Source: Streptococcus sp. oral taxon 056 str. F0418 (GTDB lineage: Bacteria > Bacillota > Bacilli > Lactobacillales > Streptococcaceae). From it: a stretch of 64,000 nucleotides of DNA. The stretch is from assembly GCF_000220065.1 (NCBI RefSeq), contig NZ_AFQU01000001.1:1879251-1943250 (forward strand), given 5' to 3'. A program made the translations under genes and the position numbers. Numbering within the stretch: the first letter of the stretch is position 1; each line of letters begins with the position of its first letter. Below are positions 7,901 to 18,237 of this stretch, piece after piece. The notes below the pieces were generated by a model, which was not told the DNA's origin, searched no databases, and saw only the letters and a program-made list of their open reading frames with translations.

Positions 7901-9022
7901 GCTATCCTTAAGAAATATCCTAAACTAGAGCCTGAATTCGTCTATGGTGACTATCAAAAGTACGACCTTAAGAGATACATCTCAAAATCCAAAGACCCTA
8001 AAGAAGTCGAAAAAGCAACTGAAAAATATTTCTTCTACTCAAACTTGTTGAACTTCTTTAAAGAAGAGGTACATTACGCAGATGGAACCATCGTAAAAAG
8101 AGAGAATATTGAATACTCTAAGGACACTGGAGAAATCGCTTGGAATAAGGAAAAAGATTTCGTTACAATCAAAAAAGTTCTTTCCTACCCACAAGTGAAT
8201 ATTGTGAAGAAGAGAGAGGTCCAAACAGGTGGCTTCTCTAAAGAGTCCATTCTTCCTAAAGGAAATTCTGATAAGCTAATCCCTCGAAAAACAAAGGATA
8301 TTCTTTGGGACACTACTAAATATGGAGGATTTGATAGCCCTGTTATCGCCTACTCGATCTTGCTCATTGCTGATATCGAAAAAGGGAAAGCGAAAAAACT
8401 GAAGACTGTTAAGACTCTAGTTGGTATTACAATCATGGAAAAAGCTGCCTTTGAGAAGAATCCAATTACTTTCCTTGAAAATAAAGGCTATCATAATGTC
8501 CGTAAAGAAAACATCCTCTGCCTACCTAAGTATAGTTTGTTTGAACTGGAAAATGGTCGTAGACGACTACTTGCAAGTGCGAAAGAACTTCAAAAAGGCA
8601 ATGAAATAGTGCTTCCAGTATATTTAACAACCTTGCTCTACCATTCTAAAAATGTCCATAAACTAGACGAACCAGAACATTTGGAATACATCCAGAAACA
8701 CCGATATGAATTTAAAGATTTATTAAATCTTGTATCTGAGTTCTCTCAAAAATATGTCCTAGCCGAAGCGAATCTGGAGAAAATCAAGAGCTTATATGTA
8801 GACAATGAGCAGGCAGATATAGAAATCCTAGCAAATTCATTTATCAATTTGTTGACTTTCACTGCTTTGGGTGCTCCTGCTGCCTTTAAATTTTTTGGCA
8901 AAGATGTTGATCGAAAACGGTACACAACTGTATCTGAAATCCTCAACGCTACCCTCATCCACCAATCCATCACTGGTCTTTACGAGACTCGGATTGACTT
9001 AAGCAAACTAGGAGAAGACTAA
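4907..9022 (+). CDS. cas9: CRISPR-associated endonuclease Cas9, type II-A
   Basis: 1371 residues, S. pyogenes-size class. RuvC-I begins [16 protein letters not shown] with catalytic Asp11. An Arg-rich bridge helix follows ([20 protein letters not shown], about residues 66-85), then the recognition lobe. RuvC-II is [13 protein letters not shown] has YDIDHIIPQ with His843, and RuvC-III has [12 protein letters not shown]. The PAM domain ends with DRKRYT in which Arg1336 and Arg1338 correspond to the S. pyogenes pair that reads GG, so an NGG PAM is predicted. Cas9 cuts DNA matching crRNA and also takes part in spacer choice. AAGGAGG lies upstream. The stop overlaps the cas1 start (TAATG). No inactivating change is visible. 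Confidence 0.98.
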   Translation: MNNNNYSIGLDIGTNSVGWAVITDDYKVPSKKMRVLGNTDKRFIKKNLIGALLFDEGTTAEDRRLKRTARRRYTRRKNRLRYLQEIFAEEMSKVDSSFFHRLDDSFLVPEDKSGSKYPIFATLAEEKEYHKKFPTIYHLRKHLADSKEKADLRLIYLALAHITKYRGHFLYEEAFDIKNNDIQKIFNEFINIYDNTFEGSSLSGQNAQVEAIFTGKISKSVKREHVLKLFPDEKSTGLFSEFLKLIVGNQADFKKHFDLEEKASLQFSKDTYDEDLENLLGQIGDDFADLFLVAKKLYDAILLSGILTVTDPSTKAPLSASMIERYENHQEDLAALKQFIKNNLPEKYAEVFSDQSKDGYAGYIDGKTTQEAFYKYIKNLLSKFEGADYFLDKIEREDFLRKQRTFDNGSIPHQIHLQEMNAILRRQGEHYPLLKENKEKIEKILTFRIPYYVGPLARGNRDFAWLTRNSDQAIRPWNFEEIVDKASSAESFINKMTNYDLYLPEEKVLPKHSLLYETFAVYNELTKVKFIAEGLRDYQFFDSGQKKQIVNQLFKEKRKVTEKDIIHYLHNVDGYDGIELKGIEKQFNASLSTYHDLLKIIKDKEFMDNHKNQEILENIVHTLTIFEDREMIKQRLAQYDSIFDEKVIKALTRRHYTGWGKLSAKLINGICDKKTGKTILDYLIDDGYNNRNFMQLINDDGLSFKEIIQKAQVVGKTDDLTQVVRELSGSPAIKKGILQSIKIVDELVKIMGYAPESIVIEMARENQTTAKGKKNSQQRYKRIEDALKNLAPGLDSTISKENPTDNIQLQNDRLFLYYLQNGKDMYTGEALDINQLSSYDIDHIIPQAFIKDDSLDNRVLTSSKDNRGKSDNVPSLEVVKKRKAFWQQLLDSKLISERKFNNLTKAERGGLDERDKVGFIKRQLVETRQITKHVARILDARFNTEVSEKNQKIRSVKIITLKSNLVSNFRKEFKLYKVREINDYHHAHDAYLNAVVAKAILKKYPKLEPEFVYGDYQKYDLKRYISKSKDPKEVEKATEKYFFYSNLLNFFKEEVHYADGTIVKRENIEYSKDTGEIAWNKEKDFVTIKKVLSYPQVNIVKKREVQTGGFSKESILPKGNSDKLIPRKTKDILWDTTKYGGFDSPVIAYSILLIADIEKGKAKKLKTVKTLVGITIMEKAAFEKNPITFLENKGYHNVRKENILCLPKYSLFELENGRRRLLASAKELQKGNEIVLPVYLTTLLYHSKNVHKLDEPEHLEYIQKHRYEFKDLLNLVSEFSQKYVLAEANLEKIKSLYVDNEQADIEILANSFINLLTFTALGAPAAFKFFGKDVDRKRYTTVSEILNATLIHQSITGLYETRIDLSKLGED

Positions 9023-9888
9023 TGGGATGGAGAACCGTTGTTGTCAATACGCACTCTAAACTTTCCTATAAGAACAATCACTTAATTTTTAAAGATGCCT
9101 CTCGGACAGAGTTAATTCACCTGTCCGAGGTGGACATCTTACTTTTGGAGACGACAGATATTGTACTCTCAACTATGTTGATTAAGCGCTTGGTAGATGA
9201 AAATATTCTGGTTATCTTCTGTGATGATAAACGATTGCCAACTGCATACTTAATGCCTTACTACGGTCGGCACGATTCCAGTTTGCAACTTTCTCGGCAA
9301 ATTGCTTGGAGAGAAGATGTTAAAGCACAAGTTTGGACGACCATTATTGCTCAAAAAATACTCAATCAAGCCCTTTATCTTGGGAACTGTGGCTTTCTGG
9401 AAAAATCGCAGTCAGTCATTGACTTTTATCATGGTTTGGATTTGTTTGACCCTAGTAATCGCGAAGGTCATGCAGCTCGAATTTATTTCAATACTTTGTT
9501 TGGAAATGATTTTAGTCGAGAGCAGGAGAGCGATATCAATGCTGCCTTGGATTATGGGTATACTTTGATTTTAAGTATGTTTGCGCGTGAGATTGTTTTA
9601 TCTGGTTGTATGACTCAGTTTGGCCTGAAGCATGCCAATCAGTTTAATCAATTTAATCTAGCCAGTGACATTATGGAACCTTTTCGTCCTATTATTGACA
9701 GGATTGTCTATGAAAATCGAAACAGTTCCTTTGTTAAAATGAAGCGAGAGCTCTTTACTATTTTCTCGGACACTTTCCATTACAGTGGAAAGGATATGTA
9801 TCTCACCAATATTGTTAGCGATTATACTAAGAAAGTCATTCAAGCGCTCAATCAACCTGAGAAAGGAGTTCCTGAGTTTAGGATATGA
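9022..9888 (+). CDS. cas1: CRISPR-associated integrase Cas1, type II
   Basis: 288 residues, normal for type II-A. N-terminal beta domain ([14 protein letters not shown]) and helical catalytic domain with Glu in [11 protein letters not shown], His in [16 protein letters not shown] and Asp/Glu in [11 protein letters not shown], the metal-binding set. Cas1 with Cas2 inserts new spacers at the leader end, with Csn2 and Cas9 as partners. It overlaps cas9 by one base and its stop overlaps the cas2 ATG, so the four cas genes are one translationally coupled operon. Confidence 0.97.
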   Translation: MGWRTVVVNTHSKLSYKNNHLIFKDASRTELIHLSEVDILLLETTDIVLSTMLIKRLVDENILVIFCDDKRLPTAYLMPYYGRHDSSLQLSRQIAWREDVKAQVWTTIIAQKILNQALYLGNCGFLEKSQSVIDFYHGLDLFDPSNREGHAARIYFNTLFGNDFSREQESDINAALDYGYTLILSMFAREIVLSGCMTQFGLKHANQFNQFNLASDIMEPFRPIIDRIVYENRNSSFVKMKRELFTIFSDTFHYSGKDMYLTNIVSDYTKKVIQALNQPEKGVPEFRI

Positions 9889-10229
9889 GTTATCGATATA
9901 TGCGTATGATTTTAATGTTTGATATGCCCGTTGATACCGCCGAGGAACGCAAGGATTATCGAAAATTTCGGAAGTTCCTTATAGATGAGGGATTTATTAT
10001 GCACCAATTCTCTATTTACAGCAAGCTCTTGCTAAATAATTCAGCTAATAACGCTATGATTGAACGTCTTAAGATTCACAATCCTAAAAAAGGAAGCATT
10101 ACCCTTTTAACGGTCACAGAGAAGCAATTTTCTCGCATGATTTACTTAAATGGCGAGCGAAATACCAGCGTAGCAAACTCGGATACACGTTTGGTTTTTC
10201 TGGGAGAGGAGCCTAGAGATGAAGATTAA
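9885..10229 (+). CDS. cas2: CRISPR-associated protein Cas2
   Basis: 114 residues. Ferredoxin-like fold start [20 protein letters not shown] with the conserved Asp after the first strand, then [12 protein letters not shown] and [10 protein letters not shown]. Cas2 dimers bridge two Cas1 dimers in the spacer integration complex. The ATG overlaps the end of cas1 and the stop lies inside the first codons of csn2. Confidence 0.97.
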   Translation: MSYRYMRMILMFDMPVDTAEERKDYRKFRKFLIDEGFIMHQFSIYSKLLLNNSANNAMIERLKIHNPKKGSITLLTVTEKQFSRMIYLNGERNTSVANSDTRLVFLGEEPRDED

Positions 10230-10881
10230 TTTCCCACTGTTAGATGAGCCATTAGAAATAAAAGAAGCAACTTTTTTAGTTGTAGAAGATCAAATTATTT
10301 TTTCAAGTACTGTGAAAAATCTTTACCAATATTCTGAAGAAAGTGATATTAAACTTTTTGATTCTGATTTAAAATCTTTGAAAGAGTCAGAATTACTGAT
10401 TATAACAGATGTATTAGGCTATAACTTAAATTCTCCAGCAATGTTAAAAATGATACATTCCGATTTAGAAAAACAATTAAACGAAAAACCGGAAGTTAAG
10501 TCTATGATAGAAAAATTAGTTTCAACTGTTGCTGAGCTAATTGCATTTGAATGTTTAGAAAATGAGTTAGATCTAGAATATGATGAAATCACAACTTTAG
10601 AGTTGATCGATGCGCTAGGAGTCAAAATCGAAACACTGAGTGACCTGCCTTTTGAAAAGATGCTAGAAATTATCCAGGTTTTTAAATATCTTTCCAAAAA
10701 GAAACTACTTATTTTCATCAATGTGACTGCCTATCTATCAAAAGAAGAGTTATTAAATCTGATCGAGTACATCCAACTCAATCAACTGACTGTCTTATTT
10801 GTCGAACCTAGGGCAGTCTATGATTTACCACAGTATGTACTGGATCAAGACTATTTCTTAAACATGGAAAATATGGTATAA
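10219..10881 (+). CDS. csn2: Spacer-acquisition protein Csn2
   Basis: 220 residues, the length of the short Csn2 form typical of S. pyogenes-like type II-A systems. It starts [14 protein letters not shown], with a degenerate P-loop-like core and a long acidic helical middle ([21 protein letters not shown]). Csn2 forms a tetrameric ring on DNA ends and is needed for acquisition, not interference. It overlaps cas2 by 11 bases. Its last codons contain the -10 element of the array promoter (10877-10882), so csn2 and the array are physically coupled. The A+T content is higher than in cas1/cas2. Confidence 0.95.
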   Translation: MKINFPLLDEPLEIKEATFLVVEDQIIFSSTVKNLYQYSEESDIKLFDSDLKSLKESELLIITDVLGYNLNSPAMLKMIHSDLEKQLNEKPEVKSMIEKLVSTVAELIAFECLENELDLEYDEITTLELIDALGVKIETLSDLPFEKMLEIIQVFKYLSKKKLLIFINVTAYLSKEELLNLIEYIQLNQLTVLFVEPRAVYDLPQYVLDQDYFLNMENMV

Positions 10882-10971
10882 TAAGAGCAACAATAGGAAC
10901 CTGATGAACTGAAGTCTAGCTGAGGCGAATGGCGCGATTACGAAATTTCGTGAGAAAAATTTTTCTACGAG
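10874..10971 (+). promoter_or_regulatory. CRISPR leader with array promoter
   Basis: TGG plus TATAAT (10874-10882) is an extended -10 that overlaps the csn2 stop codon. The leader ends CTACGAG (10965-10971) directly at the first repeat, which matches one of the leader-anchoring sequence types known for II-A arrays. Transcription should start near 10889 and run into the array. Confidence 0.75.
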
Positions 10972-13579
10972 GTTTTAGAGCTGTGCTGTTTCGAATGGTT
11001 CCAAAACGCCATAGCTAAAATTGCTCCTGTTTCAGGAGTTTTAGAGCTGTGCTGTTTCGAATGGTTCCAAAACTTGAATAACTCGCCAAATTCTTCAAGG
11101 ACCGTTTTAGAGCTGTGCTGTTTCGAATGGTTCCAAAACTGATTCTGCATATCTCATCTATACAGAGCTGTTTTAGAGCTGTGCTGTTTCGAATGGTTCC
11201 AAAACAAATACAGTCTTCTTTAACCGACGTAGCGTGTTTTAGAGCTGTGCTGTTTCGAATGGTTCCAAAACACCAAATCGTTTGTGCCCCTACGATGAAA
11301 CGTTTTAGAGCTGTGCTGTTTCGAATGGTTCCAAAACAATCCCTCTGTACACTTCGGACACAGTCTGGTTTTAGAGCTGTGCTGTTTCGAATGGTTCCAA
11401 AACACAAGGCGTTGCTTGTATGCTTCTGCGCCTGTTTTAGAGCTGTGCTGTTTCGAATGGTTCCAAAACTGAGCCTTTTGGTGAGATGTTCCAGTGTCTG
11501 TTTTAGAGCTGTGCTGTTTCGAATGGTTCCAAAACCGGAGTTAAGATATACTCCACAAAACCAAGGTTTTAGAGCTGTGCTGTTTCGAATGGTTCCAAAA
11601 CTTTACAGATAAGAATAACGAACTGGACTATGTTTTAGAGCTGTGCTGTTTCGAATGGTTCCAAAACGATGGATATGCCAAATACTGCCTTTGGTTAGTT
11701 TTAGAGCTGTGCTGTTTCGAATGGTTCCAAAACGTGAGTTCCCGGGGATCTTCAACAGGGCGGTTTTAGAGCTGTGCTGTTTCGAATGGTTCCAAAACAT
11801 GAAACTAAAAATACGATGATTACCAATGTTTTAGAGCTGTGCTGTTTCGAATGGTTCCAAAACCGAGAATTGCCATTGCATGATAGAGAAGTCGTTTTAG
11901 AGCTGTGCTGTTTCGAATGGTTCCAAAACATGAGATAGAGGGTAAATTCGGTCACATATGTTTTAGAGCTGTGCTGTTTCGAATGGTTCCAAAACGATTA
12001 TCTTAAGACTCATATCATGCCTGAAGTTTTAGAGCTGTGCTGTTTCGAATGGTTCCAAAACTTTAGGATCTATTGAAATATCTCGTAGAACGTTTTAGAG
12101 CTGTGCTGTTTCGAATGGTTCCAAAACAGTGTTTGGGCTATACATATGGCAACGTATGTTTTAGAGCTGTGCTGTTTCGAATGGTTCCAAAACTGGTCGT
12201 GAGTACACTCTACGTTTTGGGATGTTTTAGAGCTGTGCTGTTTCGAATGGTTCCAAAACAGAAATTGGGATTTACAGTTTGAACATTTTGTTTTAGAGCT
12301 GTGCTGTTTCGAATGGTTCCAAAACGCCACCACTCGCTGTCTTTGCTTGTAAGGTGTTTTAGAGCTGTGCTGTTTCGAATGGTTCCAAAACTCAAGAACG
12401 GAAATTTCCATAGTATAGTACGTTTTAGAGCTGTGCTGTTTCGAATGGTTCCAAAACCATCGATTTACCCATTCGCAACTTACACACGTTTTAGAGCTGT
12501 GCTGTTTCGAATGGTTCCAAAACAACGAATCATTCATGACTTGCGGACCCTACGTTTTAGAGCTGTGCTGTTTCGAATGGTTCCAAAACTCACGCATCAA
12601 GCGATTGTATAGACGTTGCGTTTTAGAGCTGTGCTGTTTCGAATGGTTCCAAAACTTTACGAGAAGAAATTATAGCTCGAGATCTGTTTTAGAGCTGTGC
12701 TGTTTCGAATGGTTCCAAAACATATTTAGCTATGAAGTCGAGGTGATTTGAGTTTTAGAGCTGTGCTGTTTCGAATGGTTCCAAAACCTTGAAATTGCAA
12801 TCGGAGGCACAAGTGTTGTTTTAGAGCTGTGCTGTTTCGAATGGTTCCAAAACGCCCAGAACTTCATCAGCAACGACAAACACGTTTTAGAGCTGTGCTG
12901 TTTCGAATGGTTCCAAAACAAGTTATTCGGTTGTTCAAAAGTTGGGAGCGTTTTAGAGCTGTGCTGTTTCGAATGGTTCCAAAACTGTAATTCCTCTCGT
13001 AAGGATCTACACGCTGTTTTAGAGCTGTGCTGTTTCGAATGGTTCCAAAACACATCAAGACTTTTGCTATTATGTCTCTATGTTTTAGAGCTGTGCTGTT
13101 TCGAATGGTTCCAAAACTTAGCTGCTGGTAAAGTGGACATGCAGTCTGTTTTAGAGCTGTGCTGTTTCGAATGGTTCCAAAACTTGACAAAAGCTATCGC
13201 AACGGGCTGATAAGTTTTAGAGCTGTGCTGTTTCGAATGGTTCCAAAACAAAGGATGAGTCAAGTCAGGACCTAATTCAGTTTTAGAGCTGTGCTGTTTC
13301 GAATGGTTCCAAAACTTGACAAAAGCTATCGCAACGGGCTGATAAGTTTTAGAGCTGTGCTGTTTCGAATGGTTCCAAAACCGAGGTATTGCAACGCATG
13401 TCTAATAGCATGTTTTAGAGCTGTGCTGTTTCGAATGGTTCCAAAACACGCATAGCCAATGACCATACGCTAGTTCCGTTTTAGAGCTATGTTGTTTCGA
13501 ATGGTTCCAAAACTTGCTTAGTTAAGAGCCAATCGCTATCATAGTTTTAGAGCTGTGCTGTTTCGAATACCTCCAAAAC
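10972..13579 (+). CRISPR. Type II-A CRISPR array, 40 repeats and 39 spacers
   Basis: 36-bp repeats begin GTTTTAGAGCTGTGCTGTTT and end GGTTCCAAAAC. Spacers are 30 nt except two of 29 nt (11734-11762 and 11799-11827). Nearly all repeats are identical. The next-to-last (13478-13513) carries AGCTATGTTG, and the last (13544-13579) has ATACCTCC in place of ATGGTTCC, marking the old, trailer end. Spacers 13184-13213 and 13316-13345 are identical. The orientation follows from the leader on the left and the terminal repeat decay on the right. Sources of the spacers could not be looked up. Confidence 0.99.
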
Positions 13580-14045
13580 CAATTTCAAAACTGCTCTCAT
13601 GTTTTTGTACTCTCAAGATTTAAGTAACTGTACAATTGCTAAACAATCCTCCTTACCATGTAGGTCCCATAGTTAATCTAGAAATACTAAAATAATTTCC
13701 ACTTTACTAATAGATATGATATACTAACAGTAGCAGGAGAGCTTTCGCCCTCGGCTACCATTAGTGCCTCATTTGAATCGTTTAGCTTTGCGTGGCTTGC
13801 GTTCTTTTGGCTCTTTCTTTAATGCTATAATCATGCTAGCTGTTCCGCTAAGTAGCGAACCAACTGCTGCGATAACTACAGCAATCTCAGAAAGTTGTAT
13901 ACTTATTCTTTTATCCCCATATTTTTCAAACGATTCAAATATTGGGGAATATGGATTCCATTTTCTATTGAGATTTTTTTGATTTAGACTTAATGTGATT
14001 TAGTTGAATGGAAACTACTATTTAGTTAGTAAAATAGATAGACTA
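13580..14045 (-). pseudogene. Post-array stretch with one possible small-protein remnant (open frame 13769-13999, minus)
   Basis: The only coding-like signal is on the minus strand, 13999 to 13769: about 76 codons with a hydrophobic stretch (SEIAVVIAAVGSLLSG) and a very basic end (KKEPKERKPRKAKRFK). That looks like the C-terminus of a small membrane protein, but no ATG, GTG or TTG start with a ribosome site is found before the in-frame stop at 14000-14002. A hairpin (GTAGC/GCTAC) lies near 13731-13759. I see nothing else here. Confidence 0.3.
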
Positions 14046-14405
14046 TACCCTAAAAATTAGCTACAATAATCTAATTTTGGGGGTGTTTTGTTATGAAGTT
14101 AATTTCTAAAAGAATGATTCCAATCAATCATCTAGGAAAGTGAACAATCAGCTGAAAGTTTTTTACGAGAATGGGTGATTGATTATTTAAATCTTAAGTA
14201 TTTGATCTAATTGGTGGAAGGGAGAAAGATAGAGAGGTTTAATATAATGTCTTAAAGGAGATTCTCAGTTCAAATAATGGCTCTATGGAATCACTCTTTG
14301 ACCATTTAAATCATCTTTGTTTTATGCTTTTGAAAAGGAGTTTCAGCCATTAGAAGATCTTGAGTGATTATTAACTAGATCAATTACTGCATAGGAAACA
14401 ATTAA
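14046..14405 (+). mobile_element. IS3-family insertion sequence, decayed and internally deleted
   Basis: The left end has CCCTAAAAATTAGC and TCTAATTTTGGGGG, like IS3-type termini, then a short MKLISKRMIPINHLGK frame. Near the right, NGSMESLFDHLNH and, after a frame change, FQPLEDLE match the end of IS3-type OrfB ('S.ES(F)F..LK....Y...F.....L'). Several frameshifts and a large deletion leave it inactive. Confidence 0.6.
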
Positions 14406-14590
14406 AAGAGAGTGGGACAGAAATCGGTAATTCGTTAGAATTCGATTTCGTCGTCCCACCTCCGCACAGTTGAGTAGGGCTGTAAAAGCTGATGAAATCA
14501 GCGTAGTAGAGCCCACTCAACCACTGCGTCTTGCTCGATAATCCAAAGACAATTGAGAGGCTAGGACTTTTGTCCCAGCCTCTTATTTTA
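14406..14590. repeat. Structured intergenic repeat unit with terminator-like right end
   Basis: The left end GTGGGAC...GTCCCAC (about 14412-14459) and the right end GAGGCTAGGAC/GTCCCAGCCTC (14557-14583) are long palindromes. It resembles the dispersed intergenic repeats of viridans streptococci, but I see no second copy in the window. The right hairpin may terminate ltaS on the minus strand. Confidence 0.5.
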
Positions 14591-14639
14591 TAAAAGCTAA
14601 TGAAGATTTTTTGAAGATAGGTTATAAAGTGGAGGGTCA

Positions 14640-16832
14640 CTACTTGCTAGAAGAAGAGCTCGAGCTAGCTGAACTATCGCTACTTGATTGAGAACTTTCT
14701 GAAGAGCTAGTGCTTTCAAATTGTTCTGGATGAAGCGCACGATAGCTCGGAGCGTTAAAGAGGTCAATAGTCGATTCGTCTTTACGCTGGCTGTAGAGAC
14801 TGGTTGACTTATCTCCTTTTTCCTTTTCGATTTTTTCCTCTGCTTTAAGAGAGTGATTATAGGAGTATTTTTTGATATCCACTTTTCCAAGATCATTACC
14901 AGTATAGAAGCGAAGTAGATCACCTGTTTGGATAGCATCACTCATTTTAAGTTGGGTATTTGCTGCGTTGCGAATTGCTTCTAGCTCTGATTGAGTGGTC
15001 GGATCTGGATTGGTAATCTCTTGGCCTGTTTCAGTATAGTAGGTTCGGCCACTATAACTTGTATATTTTGGAGTTACAAAGTTATTCGTAGAACGGAACG
15101 TTGTAATCTGTTGATGTTTCTTAGATAAGAGATCTTGTCCAACTTGTAGGAATTTACTAGAATCAATTCCCATCAAGTGTTCCAAAGTTGGTAAGATATC
15201 AATTTGTCCACCAAATGTTTGAATAATTTTTCCTGAAGTCATACCAGGGATGACAACCATATATGGGATACGCTGTAACATGGCATTGTCATAACTAGAC
15301 CAAGTTTCAGAGTTTTTTCCGAGAAGTGGTGCTAAATCTGGATTTCTAGAGTTTGAGATACCGTAGTGGTCTCCATAGAGAACGATAATAGAATTTTCAT
15401 AAAGGCCACTTGTCTTGAGGTAATCAAAGAAAGCTTTGACGGCTGAATCTAGATAGTTTGCAGTGGCAAAATAGCCGTTAATGGTTTCGTCTTTGGTCTT
15501 GGCAAGAGGAAAGCCGACTTCGTCTCCAATCAGACTTGTAGTATAAGGGTAATGGTTAGAAACCGTGATATACTTAGCATAGAATGGTTGTTGCATATGC
15601 TCTAAGTATTTGATGGAGTCTTTCAGCATTATCTTGTCGTTCAAGCCATACTGGAAGGAGTTTGTCTCGTCCTGCTTAGTGAAATAGGATGCATCAAAGA
15701 AATAGTTATAACCCCATTGTTTATAAGCTGTATTTCGATTCCAGAAACTTCCAGCGTTTCCGTGGAACACAGCAGAAGTATAGCCTTGTTTTGACAAAAT
15801 AAATGGTGCCGCTTGTTGGGTATTGGTACCTCCATAGTTGACCATGAAAGATCCTTGGTTTAATCCAAATAAGCCGGTTTCTAACATTGTTTCGGCATCA
15901 GATGTTTTACCAGCTTTTACTTGATTGAAGATATTTGCAAAAGCTAGGGTAGAGTTTGAATGATAAAGAGAGTTTAGAAAAGGTGTTACTTCATACTCTT
16001 TACCATCTGCTTGTAATTTATAGTCAATCAAGAATTGTTGGAAGCTTTCCAAATGTATATAAAACACATTTTTGCCTTTAGCAATACCGTAATAGTCTGG
16101 ATTTGGCTCAGCATAGTGACTCTTGACGTATGTTTCTACAGGTTTTAGATCATCAGCAGAAGCTTTGGAGCGTTCTTTATTTGCTTGATAGGTTTGGTTT
16201 CCACTGTAGCCTAAAAAGGCAGGTAGTCCTAAAGCTCGTACAACATAGTAGTTTGAGAATCCACGAGTTAAGAGTTGCGGTCGGTCAATTTCTGCTAAGA
16301 AAAGATTGGCTGAAAAAAGCATGCTAGATAGTGCTGTAATGGCAAAGCTAGCTCTTTTGTTAAAGGGACGGTTGTCAATTCGGATGGCCTTTTTATATAA
16401 AAGGTAGCCTAGCACAGGGAAATCAATCAAATAAATAACATCCCAAGGTCTAAATAGACCAAGTGCTGCTTCTCCCAAACCAGCCGAAACACTACTTGAT
16501 GCCATCATGGTATTTACAGTGACAAAATCACTAAACTCACGATAGTAAATGGCATTTGAAAAGAGCCAAATAAAGAGAATAGTGTATATAAGAATAGCCA
16601 ATCCATAGAAAAGCTTGCTTCTTTTTAGATAGAGTGCTAAGCCAATCAGCAGTAAACCAAGGGGGATCGGGTTGATAAAAGCTAGAAAAGCTTGGTAAAA
16701 TCCTTGAATATCTAAATTAAAATCGACAGTGTATGCCCACATGGTTTTTAACCAGTATAAGCAAAGCAAGGTCAAGACAAAACCTAGTCTTGTACTCATA
16801 AAAATGAGTATCTTCCTAGTCATTTTTTTCAC
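14640..16832 (-). CDS. ltaS: Lipoteichoic acid synthase LtaS-type, with Ser-rich tail
   Basis: 730 residues. Five N-terminal membrane segments (about residues 10-180) anchor an extracellular sulfatase-fold domain. Catalytic features: HLESFQ (metal-binding Glu), AGKTSDAET with the nucleophilic Thr, and LYGDHYGIS (Asp-His). The enzyme transfers glycerol phosphate from phosphatidylglycerol to build the LTA chain. The start is GTG at 16832 with AAGGAAG upstream; the next ATG, three codons in, is spaced too far. The last ~25 residues are almost all serine (ESSQSSSDSSASSSSSSSK), an unusual low-complexity tail. Minus-strand TGATATACT (about 16886) is a likely -10. Confidence 0.9.
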   Translation of the reverse strand: MKKMTRKILIFMSTRLGFVLTLLCLYWLKTMWAYTVDFNLDIQGFYQAFLAFINPIPLGLLLIGLALYLKRSKLFYGLAILIYTILFIWLFSNAIYYREFSDFVTVNTMMASSSVSAGLGEAALGLFRPWDVIYLIDFPVLGYLLYKKAIRIDNRPFNKRASFAITALSSMLFSANLFLAEIDRPQLLTRGFSNYYVVRALGLPAFLGYSGNQTYQANKERSKASADDLKPVETYVKSHYAEPNPDYYGIAKGKNVFYIHLESFQQFLIDYKLQADGKEYEVTPFLNSLYHSNSTLAFANIFNQVKAGKTSDAETMLETGLFGLNQGSFMVNYGGTNTQQAAPFILSKQGYTSAVFHGNAGSFWNRNTAYKQWGYNYFFDASYFTKQDETNSFQYGLNDKIMLKDSIKYLEHMQQPFYAKYITVSNHYPYTTSLIGDEVGFPLAKTKDETINGYFATANYLDSAVKAFFDYLKTSGLYENSIIVLYGDHYGISNSRNPDLAPLLGKNSETWSSYDNAMLQRIPYMVVIPGMTSGKIIQTFGGQIDILPTLEHLMGIDSSKFLQVGQDLLSKKHQQITTFRSTNNFVTPKYTSYSGRTYYTETGQEITNPDPTTQSELEAIRNAANTQLKMSDAIQTGDLLRFYTGNDLGKVDIKKYSYNHSLKAEEKIEKEKGDKSTSLYSQRKDESTIDLFNAPSYRALHPEQFESTSSSESSQSSSDSSASSSSSSSK

Positions 16833-17040
16833 AAAAGTACTTCCTTGTCTTATTTCCTAAATTTTTCCGTAACGTAATAAGTATATCACATTTTTGATTT
16901 GATAGGGGAATGAAAAGTGTGTGGTTTTTCTAAATGAAACATTTAGCTGATTATCAGAAGATGTTCATGTTTGAAAAATAATTTGATTCAAGGAAATGGG
17001 TAAAATAAATAGGTTTGGTTTTTGGGCTTATGTAATTTTT

Positions 17041-17069
17041 TTGAAAAGTTTCTCAATATTTGATATAAT
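17041..17069 (+). promoter_or_regulatory. Promoter of the RNA methyltransferase-aroDE operon
   Basis: TTGAAA (17041-17046), 17-bp spacer, TATAAT (17064-17069). The predicted +1 is 17076/17077, at the A of the start codon itself, which implies a leaderless mRNA. Confidence 0.75.
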
Positions 17070-17076
17070 TCTAGTT

Positions 17077-18237
17077 ATGAAAAAGCTTACGGTATCTCGA
17101 TACAGGGAAGAAAAAATCCGACAGGGTGTGTTGATTTTAGAAAAAGAAGACTTTCCAGAACTTTCATTTGATCATCAGGCGGTGGAAATAGTCAGTACTC
17201 AAGGGAAGTTCCTCGGATGTGGCTACATTTCTAAGCAAAATAAAGGCGGCTGGCTTGTTTCTCAACAAAAAGTCGCCTTTGATCGTGACTTTTTTATTTC
17301 TTTGTTTGAAAAAGCAAAAGAGAAACGGCAGTTTTACCGCCAATCTGAAGACATTACAGCTTTTCGCCTGTTTAATCAAGAAGGAGATGGCTTTGCGGGG
17401 CTGACAGTTGATATCTATGGAGATTACGCGCTTTTCTCTTGGTACAATCCTTTTGTATTTTCTTTAAAAAAAGTTATTTTACAAGCTTTTCAAGTTGTTT
17501 TTCCAGAAGTTTTTGGAGCTTATGAGAAAATTCGCTTTAAGGGGCTGGACTATGAATCAGCCCATGTCTATGGAGCTGAAGCACCAGAGGTCTTTACAGT
17601 TTTGGAAAATGGTGTTGCTTATCAGGTTTTTCTAAATGATGGTCTCATGACTGGAATTTTCCTAGATCAACATGAGGTTCGAGGGAGTTTGGTTGATGGC
17701 CTAGCATCTGGAAAAAGTTTACTCAATATGTTTTCTTATACAGCAGCATTTTCAGTTGCAGCGGCAATGGGAGGAGTAAGTGAGACGACTTCTGTTGATT
17801 TGGCTAAGCGTAGCCGAGAACTCTCTGAAGCGCACTTTAAGCTGAATGGTTTAAGTTTAGATAACCATAAATTTGTGGTTATGGATGTTTTCGATTATTT
17901 TAAATATGCCAAGCGACATGGGCTTAATTATGATGTTATCGTACTTGATCCACCTAGCTTTGCACGAAATAAAAAGCAGACCTTCTCTGTTGCTAAGGAT
18001 TACTATAAGCTGATCAAGCAATCACTTGAAATCTTGAATCCTAAGGGAATTATCATCGCAAGTACAAATGCGGCAAATGTTTCACGTTCTAAATTTAGAA
18101 ATGAAATTGAAAAAGGTTTTGTTGGCAAAAAACATCGCTATATCAAGGAATATGGCTTACCAGCAGATTTTAACTATAATAAAAAAGACGAAAGTAGTAA
18201 TTACTTAAAAGTTTTTACGATTAAGGTAGAAGAATGA
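17077..18237 (+). CDS. Class I SAM-dependent rRNA methyltransferase, RlmI-like
   Basis: 386 residues from ATG 17077 ([18 protein letters not shown]). An N-terminal PUA-like domain (about 1-75) is followed by [49 protein letters not shown] (SAM-binding motif I), [15 protein letters not shown] and [14 protein letters not shown], the DPPSF motif of cytosine-C5 23S rRNA methyltransferases. An upstream in-frame start at 16996 is rejected because the promoter lies inside it. The stop overlaps aroD (ATGA), so a housekeeping rRNA-modification gene leads the shikimate operon. Confidence 0.85.
   Translation: MKKLTVSRYREEKIRQGVLILEKEDFPELSFDHQAVEIVSTQGKFLGCGYISKQNKGGWLVSQQKVAFDRDFFISLFEKAKEKRQFYRQSEDITAFRLFNQEGDGFAGLTVDIYGDYALFSWYNPFVFSLKKVILQAFQVVFPEVFGAYEKIRFKGLDYESAHVYGAEAPEVFTVLENGVAYQVFLNDGLMTGIFLDQHEVRGSLVDGLASGKSLLNMFSYTAAFSVAAAMGGVSETTSVDLAKRSRELSEAHFKLNGLSLDNHKFVVMDVFDYFKYAKRHGLNYDVIVLDPPSFARNKKQTFSVAKDYYKLIKQSLEILNPKGIIIASTNAANVSRSKFRNEIEKGFVGKKHRYIKEYGLPADFNYNKKDESSNYLKVFTIKVEE

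Noticed and set aside
10965..13263. Several open frames on both strands with a motif repeated every 22 residues
   Set aside because: They are translations of CRISPR repeats and spacers.
14597..14941. 114-codon minus-strand frame
   Set aside because: Lies in another frame over the 3' end of ltaS; its Ser/Leu-rich sequence is an artefact of the Ser tail.
16996..17076. Longer N-terminus for the RNA methyltransferase
   Set aside because: The -35 and -10 boxes lie within this stretch and no ribosome site precedes 16996.
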